A DNA stretch of 64,000 bases from Sulfuritalea sp. (GTDB taxonomy: Bacteria > Pseudomonadota > Gammaproteobacteria > Burkholderiales > Rhodocyclaceae), in assembly GCA_016712985.1 (NCBI GenBank), contig JADJQA010000001.1, forward strand, positions 62,001 to 126,000, given 5' to 3'. Shown here in pieces: positions 9,901 through 17,191 of this stretch. How positions within the stretch are numbered: the stretch's first letter is position 1; each line of letters opens with the position of its first letter. The translations under genes and the position numbers were made by a program. The notes under the pieces are model-generated. The model was not told where the DNA came from, did no database searches, and was given only the letters and a program-made list of their open reading frames with translations.

Positions 9901-10234
9901 CGAGGACCCGCGAGCGCGCCCAGTAGATGTCGGTACCGTCCTCGAAAATCACGTACACGAACGACGCACCGAAGAAGGAGAAGCCCCGCACCACCTTCGA
10001 CTTCGGCACCGAGAGCATGGCCGTGGTCAGCGGGTAGGTGACCTGGTCTTCGACCACCTGCGGCGCCTGGCCCGGATACTCCGTATAGACGATGACCTGT
10101 ACGTCCGACAAGTCCGGCAGCGCATCGAGCGGCGTCTTCAGCACGGCATACATGCCTGCCAGCGTGATGAAGACCGTCATGATGACGACGAGGAACTTGT
10201 TCTGCGCCGACCACTCGATCACGGCATTCAACAT
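6956..10234 (-). CDS. cusA: Cu(I)/Ag(I) efflux RND transporter CusA, with an in-frame repeat insertion
   Basis: The inner-membrane proton-driven pump of a tripartite heavy-metal efflux system (HME-RND, about 12 membrane segments). The methionines that carry Cu(I)/Ag(I) in CusA are present (FYMPTSLPGM, RPGMNTD, RIDMLSTGI), and the proton-relay motif VDAAIVMIENAHK is intact. At 1092 residues it is about 45 longer than usual. The excess is a Pro/Gly-rich stretch between HLERL and DKARAEAI in the cytoplasmic loop, encoded by a palindromic intergenic-type repeat (8847-8977) that keeps the frame. It is the last gene of the cus operon, 1 bp after cusB. Confidence 0.93.
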   Translation of the reverse strand: MLNAVIEWSAQNKFLVVIMTVFITLAGMYAVLKTPLDALPDLSDVQVIVYTEYPGQAPQVVEDQVTYPLTTAMLSVPKSKVVRGFSFFGASFVYVIFEDGTDIYWARSRVLEYLNFAAGRLPRGVTPQLGPDATGVGWVYQYAVLAKDKSLAELRTIQDWFIRYQLTKAPGVAEVASIGGFVQQYQVVVDPVKLRAYGVPLMKVVQAIRDSNRDVGGRVVEMAETEYMVRGRGYLRGLADIEGLAIKSERGTPVLIRDIARVELGPDERRGVTELNGEGEVVSGIAMARYGQNALDVIHGVKEKLAEIAPGLPAGVTIETVYDRSELIHRAIQTLKTTLIEESIIVALVCLVFLLHVRSALVAIIMLPVGVLIAFIAMRALGMNSNIMSLGGVAIAIGAMVDAAIVMIENAHKHLERLPRASPTPPPPVGRGLTPLSATHSPPGGRGFAPLSPGGKGVGGEGDKARAEAIIAACKEVGPALFFSLLIITVSFLPVFTLEAQEGRLFSPLAWTKTFAMAGAALLSVTLVPVLMLFFIRGKIIPEAKNPVNRVLIRLYRPIIAWVMRWKRSTIVLALATLAVSIYPASKLGSEFMPTLNEGTLFYMPTSLPGMSITKAAELLQTQDKIIKSFHEVASVIGKAGRANTATDPAPTEMFETVINLKPESQWRPGMNTDKLIAELDKALQFPGVANSWTMPIKARIDMLSTGIRTPIGIKVFGKDLVEMERLAREIEAVVQDVPGTTSAYAERITGGFYLDIEPDRGALARYGLSVGELQDTIGTALGGELVTTTVEGRERFGVIVRYPRELRTDPQAIAREVLVPSNTTAEGSMRGPAAMVPLGQVAKIVIVKGAPAIRTENALLSAYIFVDIRERDIGGYVAEARQAVNDKVKFPPGYYIAWSGQFEYMERAIEKLKVVVPVTLLIIFLLLYLNFRRLTETLIVMLSVPFALVGGVWLMWLLGYNLSVAVAVGFIALAGVAAETGVVMLIYIDHAWEAAQKRCTAENRRPAGADLYAAVMEGAVERVRPKLMTVTAIMAGLLPIMWGTGTGSEVMSRIAAPMVGGMISSTILTLAVIPAIYALVKEWGMRGRSGT
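8847..8977. repeat. GC-rich palindromic repeat element inside cusA
   Basis: The segment contains several C-runs and matching G-runs (CCCCAACCCC near 8857-8866 and GGGGTTGGGG at 8961-8970; CTCCCCAC facing GTGGGGGAG around 8943-8960). Read in any frame it gives the Pro/Gly-rich peptides typical of dispersed intergenic palindromes. It adds about 43 codons to cusA without a stop codon. Confidence 0.7.
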
Positions 10235-10235
10235 C

Positions 10236-11841
10236 TCAGTGGCCCTTGTGCGCGGCGACCGGCGGTGCCGTCGCCGCGGCGGCGCCCTTGGCCTCGATCT
10301 TCGTGATCACCCATTCGCCCGGCCCGCGCTCGACGAATTCGATGTAGATCGGGCTGCCCGCCTTGAGCTTGTCCGCCAGCCCCGGATTGGCGAGGATGAA
10401 GTCCATGGTCATCGCCGGCCAGTTGAGGCTGGCGACCGGCGCATGGGTCACGGTGACCGTGCCGTTTTTCGCATCGATGGCTTCCAGCGTCCCGCGTGCC
10501 TGATGGCTGACCGATCCTTTTGTCGCCAAGGCCGGCGCCGCCGTGAGGCCGCCGAGGGCCGCCTTGAGATTGCTTTCGGCATCGATCAGGAAGTTGGCGG
10601 CGACCACCACAGCTTCGCCTTCTGCAATACCTTCGCGCACCTCGACATGCTCGTCGCCGCGCGCACCGAGCTTGACCTCGCGCGGCTCGAAGCGACCGGC
10701 GTCCTTTTGCAGCAGCACGATTTGCCGTGTGCCGCTGTCGATCACCGCCGAAAGCGGCACCGTCACCACCTTTTCGCGGCCGCCCACCGCCAGTTCGACG
10801 CTGGCGTACATGGCCGGCTTCAACAGGCCGTCCGGGTTGGCCAGCTCGATGCGCACCGGGATCGTGCGCGTCTCGGCACTGAGCGTCGGATAGATGTAGG
10901 CAATCGTGCCGCTGAAGGATTTTTCCGGATAGGCATTGATGGCGACCTTGACCTTCTGCCCGCTTGAGCTGCCCAATGTCGCGCTCGAAAACATCGGCCA
11001 GCACCCAGACCGAAGAAACGTCGGCGATCCGGTACAGCATCTCGCCCGGCATGAAGCGCATTCCGGCGACTGCCTTCTTCTCCAGCACCACGCCGCCCGC
11101 GGGCGAACGGAAGGTCAGCGTCCGCCTGACCTCACCGCCGGCGGCCAGCGCCTGGATCTGTTCCTCGGAGATGTCCCAGTTGCGCAGGCGCGCCAGGCTC
11201 GCATCGGAAAGCTGGCGCATGCCGGACTGCATTTCGGCGCTGGCGTCCTTCAGTGCCGCGACACCTTTCGCCGCGACCACATATTCGCGCTGCGCCGAGA
11301 CCAGCTCCGGGCTGTACACCTCGAACAGCGGCTGGCCCCTGGCCACCGGCTGGCCGGTGGCACTGACGTGAAGGCGCTCGACCCAGCCCTCGAATTTCGG
11401 CGCCACCGCCTGCACGCGCCGCTCGTCGATTTCCACCCTGCCGGAAGCCCGCACCTGCCGTCCCAGTTCGCGCAGCGCGGCCGCTTCGGTTTTCACGCCG
11501 AGTTTCTGCACCTTCTCGGTGCTGATCCTGATCTCCCCCGGCGCCGAACCCTCCTCTTCGCCCTCATAGACGGCGACATAGTCCATGCCCATCGAGTCTT
11601 TCTTCGGCACCGGCGAGGTGTCCGGCAGCCCCATCGGATTGCGGTAATAGAGCAGCTTGCGCGCCGGTACGGTACTGGCGGTCGCCGGGACGCCTGCCAT
11701 CGCCGTATCGCCGGTGCCAGCGGCTTGCTTGCTCTGCACTACCTTCGGGTCGCCTTCGGGAAGCTTTCCCTTGCCCAGCCAGTAACCGGCGCCGACCGCC
11801 AGCAGCAGGGCCGCGAGCACGGCCGGTATCCGATATTTCAT
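10236..11841 (-). CDS. cusB: CusB membrane-fusion protein with C-terminal CusF domain (frame break near 10961)
   Basis: The periplasmic adaptor between CusA and CusC. The start ATG overlaps the cusC stop by 4 bp. It has an N-terminal membrane anchor (about 5-22), then a heavy-metal-binding segment (YYRNPMG...KKDSMGMDY), then the barrel-sandwich/lipoyl core. Around 10961-10967 the frame changes: VFERDIGQLK continues in the next frame as GQKVKVAINAYPEKSF. One extra base (or two missing) explains it. The C-terminal 80 residues are a CusF-type domain with all four copper ligands (VTVTHAP...NWPAMTM), so adaptor and chaperone are fused although a separate cusF also exists. The total of about 535 residues fits a CusB-CusF fusion. 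Confidence 0.85.
11728..11752. repeat. 25-bp sequence shared with 63197-63221
   Basis: An exact 25-base match, same orientation, to a non-genic site at 63197-63221. Here it encodes the DPKVVQSK part of CusB; the distant copy would encode the same peptide in the same frame. Confidence 0.6.
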
Positions 11842-13106
11842 AAATCTTCTCCCAGCATTTTCTCGATCTCGGCCAGGCGGATTTGCTGGTCGCCGCGGGC
11901 CTTGACCAGTTCGCCGCGGGCGCGACGCAGTTGCCGGTGCGCATCGAGCACGGCCACAAAGTCGACGCGACCGTTTTCGTAACCGGCCAGCGCCGCGTTC
12001 AGATTCAGTTCGGCCTGCGGCAGCAGGCCGCTCCCCAACAGCGATTCCAGGCGGCGGGCGACCTCGAGGCCGGCAAGGCTTTCGCTTAGCTCGGCCAGAG
12101 CCTGGTTGAGGTTGCCCCGGCGGCGCAGGCGCGCCGCATCCAGGTTCAATTCCGCCTCGCGTTCCTGCGCACGGCGACTGCCCTGCTGCAAGGGGATGTT
12201 GATCTCGAACATCAGTTCCCACTCGGCGACGCGCCTGCCCACCTGGGTTGGTGCGACACCAAGGGTCAGGTCGGGATAGCGGTTGCGCTCGACGAGGTCG
12301 CGCCCTCTCTCGGCGCCGGTAATGCGTGCATCATCCGCCGCCAGTTGCGGGTTATTGGACTTCAGCCGGGTTTCTAGCGCGGTGACTTCCAGCACCGCCG
12401 CCGGTGGCACCGGGCGCAGTCTTTCGGGCGGGCGCAGCCTGAGGTTTTCCGGGCGTCCCAACAACGCCCGCATGCGCGCGCCGTTCTGTTCGTTCTCGCC
12501 TTCGAGCATTACGAGATCCGTTTCCATGGCGATGATCTCGGACTGGGCGCGCAGGGCGTCCTGCTGGCTGCCAAGACCGCTCCCGTAGCGGGTACGCGCA
12601 ATCTCGGCGACGCGCCGCATCAGGTCCAGGTTCTCCTGCGCGTAGCGAATGCTGACCAGATTCACGTGATGCTGGACATAGGCCAGCTTGATGCGCGTGG
12701 CCAGCTCGATCCATCCGGCGCGCGCGCGCGCCTGCGCCTCGTCGGCGCCGGCGCCGGCGACGTCGCGGCGCAGGTCGCGTTTGCCGAACCAGGGCACGGA
12801 CTGGCTGAAAATGTAGCGGGCACTGCCAATCCGCGGCGGCAGCAGGTTGGAATCGGCATCCTTGCCATCGTTGGTGATATCGCGCAACTCTGTACGAAAC
12901 ATCGGGTCGGGCAAGGCACCGGCCGGCTCGATGCGCTCCGCCGCGGCGGCCGCTTCGGCACGCAGGGCGGCGAATTCGGGATGGCGAGCGCGGGCGAACT
13001 CCAGCAGGCTTTCGACCTGGCCGCCGATCAACTGCTCGTGTTCCGCGGCATGGACGACTGCCGACGCGAACAGGAACATGGCAAGCAGAACGGGAACGCG
13101 GGGCAT
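11838..13106 (-). CDS. cusC: TolC-family outer-membrane channel CusC
   Basis: The outer-membrane factor that completes the CusABC conduit. It is 422 residues with a Sec signal peptide (cleavage near AEH at about 21-23) and no lipobox. Two outer-membrane-efflux repeats can be seen, each a long helical hairpin (QVESLLEFARARHPEFAALRAE-like start; second repeat at about 225-415). The length is slightly short for CusC but normal for CzcC/CusC-type channels. It overlaps cusB by 4 bp and follows cusF by 4 bp, so the operon is translationally coupled. Confidence 0.9.
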   Translation of the reverse strand: MPRVPVLLAMFLFASAVVHAAEHEQLIGGQVESLLEFARARHPEFAALRAEAAAAAERIEPAGALPDPMFRTELRDITNDGKDADSNLLPPRIGSARYIFSQSVPWFGKRDLRRDVAGAGADEAQARARAGWIELATRIKLAYVQHHVNLVSIRYAQENLDLMRRVAEIARTRYGSGLGSQQDALRAQSEIIAMETDLVMLEGENEQNGARMRALLGRPENLRLRPPERLRPVPPAAVLEVTALETRLKSNNPQLAADDARITGAERGRDLVERNRYPDLTLGVAPTQVGRRVAEWELMFEINIPLQQGSRRAQEREAELNLDAARLRRRGNLNQALAELSESLAGLEVARRLESLLGSGLLPQAELNLNAALAGYENGRVDFVAVLDAHRQLRRARGELVKARGDQQIRLAEIEKMLGEDL

Positions 13107-13110
13107 GGCT

Positions 13111-13449
13111 CTACTTCACCGCTTCGATGCGGACGACGGAGTACTGACCGTCCTTCTCCTCGGCGCGGAAGCGCACCTTGTCGCCCTCCTTGAGCGACGC
13201 CGGGACAAGCCCTTTCTTGAATCTGAAGGTCATGGTCATGGCCGACATGCCGAGGTTCTCGATGGGACCGTGGGTGATGGTGATGCTGCCAGCGCCCCTG
13301 TCGAGCCGCCTGATCGTGCCGTCAGACCAGGACTGGCCGGCGGCCTTCGCCGCCGGGGCGGCATGCGAGGAATGGTCCTGCGCGCTGGCAGGCGGTAGCA
13401 GAAATGCGCAGGCGACCGCCGCGACGGCGCGCAACAAGACATGTTTCAT
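13111..13449 (-). CDS. cusF: Periplasmic copper-binding protein, CusF-type
   Basis: A small periplasmic metallochaperone that hands Cu(I)/Ag(I) to CusB. 112 residues: signal peptide ending at PPASAQ (about 1-23), a His-containing linker, then the OB-fold with ITITHGPIENLGMSAMTMTF. The His and the two Met ligands are conserved, but the Trp that caps the metal in E. coli CusF (NWPEMTM) is replaced (LGMSAMTM), as in many betaproteobacterial homologues. The CusF domain fused to CusB does keep the Trp. Confidence 0.88.
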   Translation of the reverse strand: MKHVLLRAVAAVACAFLLPPASAQDHSSHAAPAAKAAGQSWSDGTIRRLDRGAGSITITHGPIENLGMSAMTMTFRFKKGLVPASLKEGDKVRFRAEEKDGQYSVVRIEAVK

Positions 13450-13511
13450 GGAAATCTCCCGGAAGACAGCAATACGCGACGGGGCGATGCCCTGTCGACC
13501 CGACGGAAATG

Positions 13512-13877
13512 TCAGGCGCTGTCTTTGGGGGGATGTCGGGGCGGCTCGGTAATGTGGCTGCGGGGAGCCGTGAGCGCCGGCCGCAGGTAGTCGTGTCCGG
13601 CTGCAACCAGGCTGGTCGCCAGGGACGCGCTGGGCATGAAGCCGGCACAGGCCATGTGGCAGCTTGCGCAATTGTCGCATCCAGCATCGTGCGCCGCCGG
13701 GTCCGGTGGACCGGCTTCGTGGCAAGGCATCGCCACAGCGGGTGCTGCCGTCGCCGCGGCAGCCGCGGCCTGCTCCGGCGCATGCCGGCACAGCGGCATG
13801 GACATCGCCGCCATGGTCTGCACAGGCAGCCAGAGCGCGGCGAATAGCAGCAGGAAGCGAACGAAACGAGTGGTCAT
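13512..13877 (-). CDS. Cys/His/Met-rich exported protein of the cus operon
   Basis: 121 residues starting at the ATG at 13877, which overlaps the upstream zinc-ribbon stop by 4 bp. The N-terminus is a signal peptide (RFLLLFAALWLPVQTMA). The mature part has potential metal ligands: MPLCRH, MPCHE and a CDNCASCHMAC cluster. I do not recognise a named family with certainty. Position next to cusF and the ligand-rich composition suggest a periplasmic metal-binding accessory protein; this is inference. Confidence 0.7.
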   Translation of the reverse strand: MTTRFVRFLLLFAALWLPVQTMAAMSMPLCRHAPEQAAAAAATAAPAVAMPCHEAGPPDPAAHDAGCDNCASCHMACAGFMPSASLATSLVAAGHDYLRPALTAPRSHITEPPRHPPKDSA

Positions 13878-14290
13878 GGGACGAAGCTTACCCCCCGCTG
13901 GTCCACGTCGCAAGGCGGACCGGATTCCGGCTGCAAACTGCTCAGGCAACCGGTTCCTGCCGTCTCGCCGGCGCCGACTTGCTGAATCTCCTCGCTGATC
14001 GAGTCATCGGGCCGGTCCGCCAGGGTGCCGGCACCGCTGTTTTCGCGCCGCAGAATCGTTCTCGATACGGCTCGCGCCAGAGGTGGTCTGCCCAGAAGGG
14101 TGGCGGTGGCGGCAGCGGCGGCGGCTTCCTTGATCCTGCCAAGGAAAAGTTCGCGCACGGCGACTCGCGCCAACCGGCACGCCTGACGTTCGGCGCGGCG
14201 GGAAATGGAGAAGTCCACGCCGCAACGAGTACACACGTCGGCGCCGGCAAGTCTGGCGCGACAGGCGGGGCAGCGTTCGAGTCGGTCCAT
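13874..14290 (-). CDS. Zinc-ribbon protein of the chaperone island
   Basis: 138 residues. The N-terminus holds two CxxC knuckles (Cys7/Cys10 and Cys20/Cys23, ERCPACRARL and CTRCGVDF) forming a zinc ribbon. A basic helical region (RRAERQACRLARVAVREL) and an Ala-rich segment follow, with no signal peptide. The start overlaps the Hsp70 stop by one base (TAATG), so it is translated with Hsp70. It may act as a small co-chaperone or regulator of the island; function unknown. Confidence 0.75.
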   Translation of the reverse strand: MDRLERCPACRARLAGADVCTRCGVDFSISRRAERQACRLARVAVRELFLGRIKEAAAAAATATLLGRPPLARAVSRTILRRENSGAGTLADRPDDSISEEIQQVGAGETAGTGCLSSLQPESGPPCDVDQRGVSFVP

Positions 14291-16116
14291 TAGTTGTCGA
14301 GGTAGTAAAGCACATCGGCCAGCGCCCCGATGGCTTCCTCGAGCGCGCCATCGTCTGTTGCAACGGAGTTCGCCAGCGCATCGCGCACCGCCTCGATGCC
14401 GTCGATCAGGTCTTCGCGGTCATCGGCGCCGGCGGTCTTGAGCAGACGCTCGGCCTTTTCGACCAGAGCGCCCGCTTCGACGACGAGACGGCCGCGACCC
14501 GCCGCGGCCGAATCGGCCCCTGAGTCATTCTCACCTGCGCCGGCATCATCGCCTGTTGCAGTCTCGTCGTCGAACATCGAGCGGATACGGCTGCGCGCCT
14601 CGTCAAGCTTGCCTTCCTCGAAGCGCGAAATCGCGTTGTCGATCGTAATCGCATATTCAAGCCCGGTTTTCTTCTCGCTGCCGCGGACGTGGAGAATGCC
14701 GTTGATATCGATGGAAAAGTCGATAACGATCGGATTGCCGGCAGGAACCTTGCGCAGTCCCTCGACGGTGAACCGGGCGATTTCGATATTGTCGAGGGCA
14801 TCCGCGGCTTCGCCCTGGAATACCGTGACTTCGACTACTTCCTGATTGTCGTGCATGGTGTAAAAGACCTCGCTGCGCGAAGCCGGAATCGGCGTGTTCC
14901 GGCGGATCAGGGGGACAAAGCAGAACGGATACTCTCGGCCATCGAGGAAGTCCACCGTGCTGGTGCCGAAGGTATAGGGGGTCACGTCGATCAGCACCGT
15001 GGGCGTCGCCCCGCCGGCGATGATCTCGGCCTGAATCGCCGCGCCCATGGCCACGCACAGATCGGGGTCGATTTCCCCATGGGGCTGGATGCCCGTGAGC
15101 GCTTCGAGACGGCGCGACACCAGCGGCGTCCGGGTGGCGCCACCCACCAGCAGAACCTCGTCGATATCGGACACGGCAAGATTCGCCCCGGACAGCGCCA
15201 CATGGACGGCGTCCATGGTTTCGGCGATGTAGGGCTCGATCATCGCCTCGTATTCGTGGCGAGAAAGTTCGAGCGACAGATGAACGGGGGCGCCATCCTT
15301 CTCGAACAGGAATTCCTCGGACAGCGCGGCATAGGGCCGGTCGGACAATGCGATCTTGGCGGCCTCCGCCGCGCGTTGCAGCCGCGCCATGGCGGTGGGC
15401 GAGGAGGACGCCGTGGCGCCGTCGATGCCATGCACCGTTTCTAGATGTTCGAGCGTGAAGTCGATGATGCGTTGATCGAAATCGTCGCCGCCAAGACGGT
15501 TGTTGCCATGGCTGGCAAGCACTTCCACAACGTCGCCCTCCATGTTCACCACCGACACATCGAAGGTGCCGCCACCCAGATCGTAGACCAGTGCCTTGCG
15601 CGCTCCGCCATGTCCGGTCTTGTCCGCGGCGCCGCCACGATGCGCGCCGTAGGCCAGGGCGGCGGCCGTCGGCTCGTTGAGAATGCGCATGACTTCCAGT
15701 CCCGCAATCTCGCCCGCTTCGCGCGTGGCCTGGCGCTGCGCGTCGGAAAAATAGGCGGGAACCGTGATCACCGCCTTGCCGACGGCGGCGCCCAGACCGG
15801 CCTCGGCAATCTTCCTCAGTCGCAGCAGGATCATGGCAGAAATTTCCGGCGGCCTGTACTCCTTGCCGCCCAAACTCAGGTAAGTGGCCTCCCCCATGCG
15901 CCGCTTGACTGAACGTATGGTCCGTTCCGGGTGCAGGACATACTGGTTACGCGCAGCAGCGCCGACCAGCAGGGCATCGTCGTCGCCGAGACCGACCACC
16001 GAAGGCAGGATCGGACTGCCGTTCTCGATTTCGATGACTTCTATCCGCCCGTTCCTGACGATGGCAATTTCCGAATTGGTGGTGCCCAGATCGATACCTA
16101 CAATGATGTCGCTCAT
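14290..16116 (-). CDS. Hsp70-family chaperone (DnaK-like, non-housekeeping)
   Basis: 608 residues with the Hsp70 signatures: phosphate-1 motif GIDLGTTNSEIA (about 8-19), VPAYFSDAQRQATREAG, a DLGGGTFDVSV loop and the adenosine motif LLVGGATRTP. A substrate-binding domain (about 390-510) and an acidic helical lid follow. It is shorter than DnaK (about 638) and lacks a DnaK-type C-terminal tail. ATG 16116 is preceded by GGAG at 5 bases. The gene sits between a GrpE-like gene and a zinc-ribbon gene rather than next to a canonical dnaJ, so it is probably a specialised Hsp70. A strong 8-bp hairpin lies directly upstream of its ribosome site. Confidence 0.9.
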   Translation of the reverse strand: MSDIIVGIDLGTTNSEIAIVRNGRIEVIEIENGSPILPSVVGLGDDDALLVGAAARNQYVLHPERTIRSVKRRMGEATYLSLGGKEYRPPEISAMILLRLRKIAEAGLGAAVGKAVITVPAYFSDAQRQATREAGEIAGLEVMRILNEPTAAALAYGAHRGGAADKTGHGGARKALVYDLGGGTFDVSVVNMEGDVVEVLASHGNNRLGGDDFDQRIIDFTLEHLETVHGIDGATASSSPTAMARLQRAAEAAKIALSDRPYAALSEEFLFEKDGAPVHLSLELSRHEYEAMIEPYIAETMDAVHVALSGANLAVSDIDEVLLVGGATRTPLVSRRLEALTGIQPHGEIDPDLCVAMGAAIQAEIIAGGATPTVLIDVTPYTFGTSTVDFLDGREYPFCFVPLIRRNTPIPASRSEVFYTMHDNQEVVEVTVFQGEAADALDNIEIARFTVEGLRKVPAGNPIVIDFSIDINGILHVRGSEKKTGLEYAITIDNAISRFEEGKLDEARSRIRSMFDDETATGDDAGAGENDSGADSAAAGRGRLVVEAGALVEKAERLLKTAGADDREDLIDGIEAVRDALANSVATDDGALEEAIGALADVLYYLDN

Positions 16117-16129
16117 GAATTCTCCGCAT

Positions 16130-16151
16130 GGCCGTCCCAGGATGGACGGCC
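16130..16151 (-). promoter_or_regulatory. Perfect 8-bp hairpin in the Hsp70 leader
   Basis: GGCCGTCC (16130-16137) and GGACGGCC (16144-16151) form a perfect 8-bp stem with a 6-base loop. The stem ends only a few bases from the Hsp70 Shine-Dalgarno sequence. It lies in the only sizeable gap (108 bp) inside the island. It could be a transcript-processing, attenuation or temperature-sensitive structure. Confidence 0.5.
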
Positions 16152-16224
16152 AACACTTGGAGCGGGGCTCGCCCGCGAACAATCGTCACCCGCTTCCAGG
16201 GAAAGGGGGACGGGGGAATGGTGC

Positions 16225-16899
16225 TCAAGTTTCCGGTTTATTTACGATAACTTCGGCCAGGCGCAGGAGTTCATCGTCCCGCATATAGCCGCGCCGCGCT
16301 TCCGCCAGCACTTCGCCGGCCGGGCGTTGGGCAACGGACTCGACGCCGACCGCGCGCATGATGTTGGGATCGAGCCGGCCGCCGATCGCCTCGATAGCCC
16401 GCACGCGCCGCTCGCCGAGCAGATCGTCAAGGCGCCTCAGGGTCAGCTCGATACCCTCGCCCAGGCCCTGCGCCAGTTTTGTTTCAACGGGCGCCAGACG
16501 GGAAAGCAAGCCGGGCCGGTAGGCGCGAAAAGCGCTCATGGCGGCGGCGATGCGGTCGCGCACATCGAGCATGTCCAGCAGCAGGCGACGCTCGGTCTGG
16601 CGCTGGGCGTTGCCTTCCGGTTCGCGGGCGCGCTCAAGGTCCCGGGTCAAGCGCCGATTTTGCTCGCCGAGCAATTCGCTTAGCGCACGCATGTCCTCGA
16701 GCGCGGTCTTGAATTGGCGCGCCTCGACGCGCACCTCGTTGCGTAACACCGACAGTTCCGCAAACAGCAGCGCGAGATCGACCGGCGGCTCGGCGCCTTC
16801 ACCACCGGCTTCGTCACCCGCCGATCCACCGCTCTTATCCCAGTCGTCAAGGCAGGCGCGAAACTCATCGAGCAGGCGTTGTTTTGCTTCAGCGTCCAT
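16225..16899 (-). CDS. GrpE-like nucleotide exchange factor
   Basis: 224 residues. A long N-terminal coiled-coil region (about 50-110) is followed by a helical pair and a compact C-terminal beta domain (EAIGGRLDPNIMRAVG... and AEARRGYMRDDELLRLAEVIV), which is the GrpE head pattern with the terminal RPAEVxV-like strand. Overall similarity to housekeeping GrpE is low. It overlaps the J-like gene by 11 bp and precedes Hsp70, which supports a dedicated exchange-factor role. Confidence 0.8.
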   Translation of the reverse strand: MDAEAKQRLLDEFRACLDDWDKSGGSAGDEAGGEGAEPPVDLALLFAELSVLRNEVRVEARQFKTALEDMRALSELLGEQNRRLTRDLERAREPEGNAQRQTERRLLLDMLDVRDRIAAAMSAFRAYRPGLLSRLAPVETKLAQGLGEGIELTLRRLDDLLGERRVRAIEAIGGRLDPNIMRAVGVESVAQRPAGEVLAEARRGYMRDDELLRLAEVIVNKPET

Positions 16900-17191
16900 C
16901 GACGCCGCCTTTCAGCGCGCGCCGCAGCAACGCCAGATCGGCACGGCGCGGGGAAAATTCGCTTTCCAGCATCCGCAGCATCTGTTCCCTGGTCGGTGGC
17001 TCACGGTCGAACAGCTCGTAGGCAAGCCGCAGGCGATGGCTCGCGACCGCGTCGTAGGCCCTGCGCAGACGGGCAAAACGCTCGGCGTCGCGGTCGGGCG
17101 GACACTCGCGCACGGCGGCGAGATAGGCGGCGCGAATCACTGCATCGTCGGCATCGCGCGACACGCCAAGCAGCAGGTAGGGGTCACTCAT
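16889..17191 (-). CDS. J-domain-like protein lacking the HPD histidine
   Basis: 100 residues. The N-terminal half folds like a J domain: DPYLLLGVSRDADDAVIRAAYLAAVRE, a loop, then FARLRRAYDAV. The loop reads ECPPDRD where active J proteins have HPD, so the His needed to trigger Hsp70 ATP hydrolysis is absent while Pro-Asp remains. It overlaps both neighbours, so co-translation is likely. It may dock to Hsp70 without stimulating it, or use a changed mechanism. Confidence 0.75.
   Translation of the reverse strand: MSDPYLLLGVSRDADDAVIRAAYLAAVRECPPDRDAERFARLRRAYDAVASHRLRLAYELFDREPPTREQMLRMLESEFSPRRADLALLRRALKGGVDGR

Noticed and set aside
10955..10970. Programmed frameshift in cusB
   Set aside because: No slippery heptamer or following structure was seen; an indel explains it more simply.
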